NCBI GenBank assembly: GCA_036525975.1
Contig: DATCZK010000152.1
Location: 1-7,093, forward strand
Origin: Quisquiliibacterium sp036525975
GTDB taxonomy: Bacteria > Pseudomonadota > Gammaproteobacteria > Burkholderiales > Burkholderiaceae_E
DNA length: 7,093 nucleotides
Direction of reading: 5' to 3'
Part shown: positions 5,744-7,093 of the stretch, one piece after another
How the letters are laid out: each line of letters begins with the position of its first letter
Numbering within the stretch: position 1 is the stretch's first letter
Position numbers and translations under genes: made by a program
Notes under the pieces: model-generated
Told to the model about the DNA's origin: nothing
Seen by the model: only the letters and a program-made list of their open reading frames with translations
Database searches by the model: none

Positions 5744-5780
5744 TAACACGAAACTCGTGTTACACTAATTTCGTGTACAT
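5736..5780 (+). promoter_or_regulatory. Promoter and palindromic operator of the RHH-PIN operon
   Basis: GTGTAACACGA (5741-5751) and TCGTGTTACAC (5755-5765) are perfect 11-bp inverted repeats separated by AAC. A degenerate third copy of the right arm, TCGTGTACAT, follows at 5771-5780. An extended -10 box (TG at 5758-5759, then TACACT at 5761-5766) lies in and just beyond the right arm. TTGCGG (5736-5741) is a possible -35 box at a slightly long 19-base spacing. Binding of the RHH antitoxin, with or without its toxin, would cover the -10 box. The leader to vapB would be about 65 bases. The symmetry is seen; the operator role is inferred. Confidence 0.65.
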
Positions 5781-5838
5781 CTCTTTGCAATGTTGAAGAG
5801 GCCATTACGCCTTCCAGCACCGCATTGCGCGCCACCCG

Positions 5839-6081
5839 ATGAAAAACGTCACGATCACCCTCGACGAAGAAACCGCGGCCTGGGTGCGCGTGCACGCCGC
5901 GCGTCACGAGACCAGCGTTTCGCGGATCGTGGGCGAGATGCTGCGCGAGAAGATGCAAGACGCACGCGCCTACGACTCGGCCATGCGCCGTTTTCTCGCA
6001 CGCCCGGCGCGGCCGCTCAGCGCCCCGGGCCAGCCGCTGCCCGCACGCGACGACGTCCATGACCGCGCCGGTCTTCGTTGA
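5839..6081 (+). CDS. vapB: Ribbon-helix-helix (CopG/VapB-like) antitoxin
   Basis: This 80-residue protein is the probable antitoxin and repressor of the third TA module. Residues 1-42 fit a ribbon-helix-helix domain: the DNA-contacting strand MKNVTITLDEE, helix TAAWVRVHAARHE, then TSVSRIVGEMLREKMQ, where the turn residue before SVSRIV starts helix two. Residues 43-80 (AYDSAMRRFLARPARPLSAPGQPLPARDDV...) form the disordered, proline-rich toxin-binding tail. ATG at 5839 is chosen because it starts exactly at the DNA-binding strand. No clear Shine-Dalgarno precedes it. The 3' end overlaps the toxin start by 23 bases, implying coupled translation. Confidence 0.9.
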   Translation: MKNVTITLDEETAAWVRVHAARHETSVSRIVGEMLREKMQDARAYDSAMRRFLARPARPLSAPGQPLPARDDVHDRAGLR

Positions 6082-6592
6082 CACCAACGTATTCGTCTAC
6101 GCGCGAGACAGCCGCGATCCGCTCAAGCAGCAGCGGGCAATGGCCTGGCTCGAGCAGCTCTGGCGCAGCGGCCTGGGCCGCACCAGCACGCAGGTGCTCT
6201 CCGAGTATTTCGTCACGGTCACCCGCAAGCTCGCGCACCCGATGGGCGCCGACGAAGCCTGGGAGGACGTGCAGGCGCTGATGTGCTGGAACCCGCAGCC
6301 GATCGATCGCGACCTGATGACCGGAGCCCGCGAGATCGCGCGTCGGCACGGGCTCTCGTGGTGGGACAGCCTGGTCGTGGCGGCGGCGCAGGCGCAGCAG
6401 TGCGCGGTGCTGCTCAGCGAAGACCTGCACGCTGGTGCCGACTACGGCGGGGTCGCGGTGCGCAGCCCGTTCGACCAGCGCGTTTCGGAGCCGGCTGCGT
6501 CGCGGCCGGCGAAGCGCGCGAAGTCGCGGCCGGCGGCGGCGGGCGTCAACAGCGATTCTCGCGCCAGCCGGAGATCCCGCCAGGGCGGCTGA
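6059..6592 (+). CDS. vapC: PIN-domain toxin (VapC family) with extended basic tail
   Basis: This 177-residue protein carries the PIN acidic set: D8 in VFVDTNVFVYA, E49 in STQVLSEYFVTV, D103 in LSWWDSLVVAAA and D122 in LLSEDL. WWDSLVVAAAQ and LLSEDLHAGADYGGVAVRSPF are classic for this VapC subgroup, which normally ends soon after such a PF. The predicted activity is metal-dependent RNA cleavage, blocked by the RHH antitoxin encoded just upstream. The start ATG lies inside vapB, giving a 23-base overlap. About 37 extra residues follow SPFDQ; they are rich in Arg, Ser, Ala and Lys and contain SRPAKRAK then SRPAAAG. The tail may be a read-through extension after loss of the ancestral stop, or an RNA- or antitoxin-contacting addition. 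The catalytic core is intact. Confidence 0.92.
   Translation: MTAPVFVDTNVFVYARDSRDPLKQQRAMAWLEQLWRSGLGRTSTQVLSEYFVTVTRKLAHPMGADEAWEDVQALMCWNPQPIDRDLMTGAREIARRHGLSWWDSLVVAAAQAQQCAVLLSEDLHAGADYGGVAVRSPFDQRVSEPAASRPAKRAKSRPAAAGVNSDSRASRRSRQGG
6499..6535 (+). repeat. 13-bp direct repeat within the vapC tail
   Basis: GTCGCGGCCGGCG occurs at 6499-6511 and 6523-6535, a period of 24 bases or eight codons. It encodes the repeated SRPA segments of the toxin tail. Short duplication by slippage is the simplest explanation. Confidence 0.6.
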
Positions 6593-6604
6593 CGGCACCA
6601 CGAA

Positions 6605-6619
6605 CCGGGCGAAGCCCGG
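6605..6619 (+). terminator. Hairpin downstream of vapC
   Basis: CCGGGC (6605-6610), GAA loop, GCCCGG (6614-6619) is a perfect stem-loop 12 bases after the toxin stop codon. No T-run follows, so it may be a weak or Rho-assisted end, or a 3' stabiliser of the TA mRNA. Confidence 0.4.
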
Positions 6620-7093
6620 CGCTCCGCTCCAGCTGCCCCCCGCGAAGGGCCTGCGGCCAAGGGCCGTTCGCAATGCCCGACAAGAAGCGTAGGGTTTTCC
6701 GCGCGCTCGGGCGGGGATCCGAGGGCGCGCCCCCGCCGGTGCAGCAGCCGCGGCGCCTCGGCCCCCTCGGCGTTTCCCACGAGGCAGGTGCCCGGAAACT
6801 CGCGTCCCGGAGCGAGGCTGGCGCTGGAACGTGAAGCGTTACTCGAGCTCCATACCGAGCTCGGGTCGGGGTGACGCGCACCGCCGCAAGCGTTCACCCG
6901 AACTGCGTACGCCAAAACGCATTGCGACCGGCACGGGAAAGTGATATCCACCCAATTTGTAGGGGTTTTCTGGACTCGCCCCTCGGGCGCCCCAGCTCGG
7001 GAGGCAGGGCAGCCAGCAGCCTCTACGGTTGAAACGCTTTCGCCGGCTCGCATGGCTGGCGGAATCGTGATCGGGTCGCAGCTCGCCGCGCCG
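6620..7093. other. Stretch without a supported gene
   Basis: Both strands were read. The longest open frames (minus 7053-6442 and 6881-6546; plus to 6834) have low-complexity Arg/Ser/Pro composition with no recognisable motif, and look like GC-rich chance frames. A 10-bp palindrome, CCGAGCTCGG (6855-6864), follows a related copy CGAGCTC at 6844-6850. The segment 6930-6975 is more AT-rich than its surroundings and includes ATTTGTAGGGGTTTTC. A plus-strand frame from GTG at 6941 stays open to the edge (starting ISTQFVGVFWTRPSGAP), with ATG at 7052 (MAGGIVIGSQLAAP) as another start. Either could be the beginning of a gene continuing to the right; the visible part is too short to call. Confidence 0.5.

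Larger units (their letters stand above)
5532..5759 (-). other. Start-less minus-strand reading frame, possible gene remnant
   Basis: The minus strand stays open for 75 codons, from just after TAA at 5762-5760 to TAA at 5534-5532. The downstream two-thirds looks protein-like: KGQLLVTDIAARELISRGLV and then SRELARQSGRHIAACDVVRDREV. There is no ATG or GTG in the frame and only one internal TTG, and the upstream end lies inside the operator of the third TA module. This fits the 3' end of a gene whose front was lost when the TA module arrived. It equally fits chance in GC-rich DNA. I cannot assign a family. It converges on the 3' end of the 590-residue gene, whose stop lies just before this frame's stop. 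Confidence 0.27.

Noticed and set aside
5790..6062. Plus-strand frame starting MLKRPLRLPAP that overlaps vapB
   Set aside because: It is out of frame with the clear RHH protein and is Arg-rich throughout; a shadow.
6442..7053. 203-codon minus-strand frame over the vapC tail and downstream region
   Set aside because: Composition is scattered Arg/Ser/Pro/Cys with no recognisable motif, and part is antisense to the toxin gene; more likely a chance frame.
1..7093. tRNA, rRNA, CRISPR, insertion sequence or integrase
   Set aside because: No T-loop-like GGTTCGAATCC context, no regularly spaced long repeats with spacers, no terminal inverted repeats with a transposase frame and no recombinase motif were found by eye.

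Overview
The window looks like chromosomal DNA from a high-GC Gram-negative bacterium, most likely a betaproteobacterium (Burkholderiales/Rhodocyclales-like). This is inferred from the strong G/C bias at codon third positions, the HigBA and VapBC types present, a periplasmic DUF302 protein and a sulfide:quinone-oxidoreductase-type flavoprotein. No rRNA, tRNA, CRISPR array, transposase or integrase could be supported.

Layout from left to right. (1) Positions 1-249, minus strand: N-terminal part of an enoyl-CoA hydratase/isomerase, running off the left edge. (2) 325-890, plus strand: a complete higB-higA toxin-antitoxin (TA) operon, divergent from (1), with a small palindrome over its probable -10 box. 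(3) 952-1655, minus strand: a second TA module, an AbrB/MazE-type antitoxin followed by a PIN-domain toxin that starts with GTG. Its promoter (1689-1717) has an inverted repeat filling the -10/-35 spacer. (4) 1772-3536, minus strand: a signal-peptide DUF302 protein followed, after 154 bases, by an SQR-like FAD oxidoreductase. (5) 3758-5530, plus strand: a 590-residue protein I cannot name, with a GNAT-like central region and a glycine-rich linker built from eight 9-bp units. (6) 5531-5838: an intergenic stretch with a start-less, possibly decayed minus-strand reading frame, three 10-bp direct repeats and a perfect 25-bp interrupted palindrome. (7) 5839-6592, plus strand: a third TA module, a ribbon-helix-helix VapB overlapping a PIN-domain VapC with an unusual basic tail. 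(8) 6593-7093: about 500 bases with a post-vapC hairpin but no convincing gene.

Functionally there are three themes. Three unrelated type II TA modules (HigBA, AbrB-PIN, RHH-PIN) surround a short metabolic island. That island pairs a membrane-associated flavoprotein, probably acting on sulfide or a related reductant with quinone, with a small exported DUF302 protein; the two are probably co-transcribed. The large GNAT-like protein stands alone and is divergent from them. Each TA module has palindromic DNA at its promoter, as expected for autoregulation by the antitoxin. The three palindromes differ in sequence, so the modules are probably controlled independently.

The least explained items are the 590-residue GNAT-like protein, the layered operator upstream of the third TA module, the SQR-like protein that seems to lack one of the three usual SQR cysteines, and the start-less reading frame at 5532-5759.
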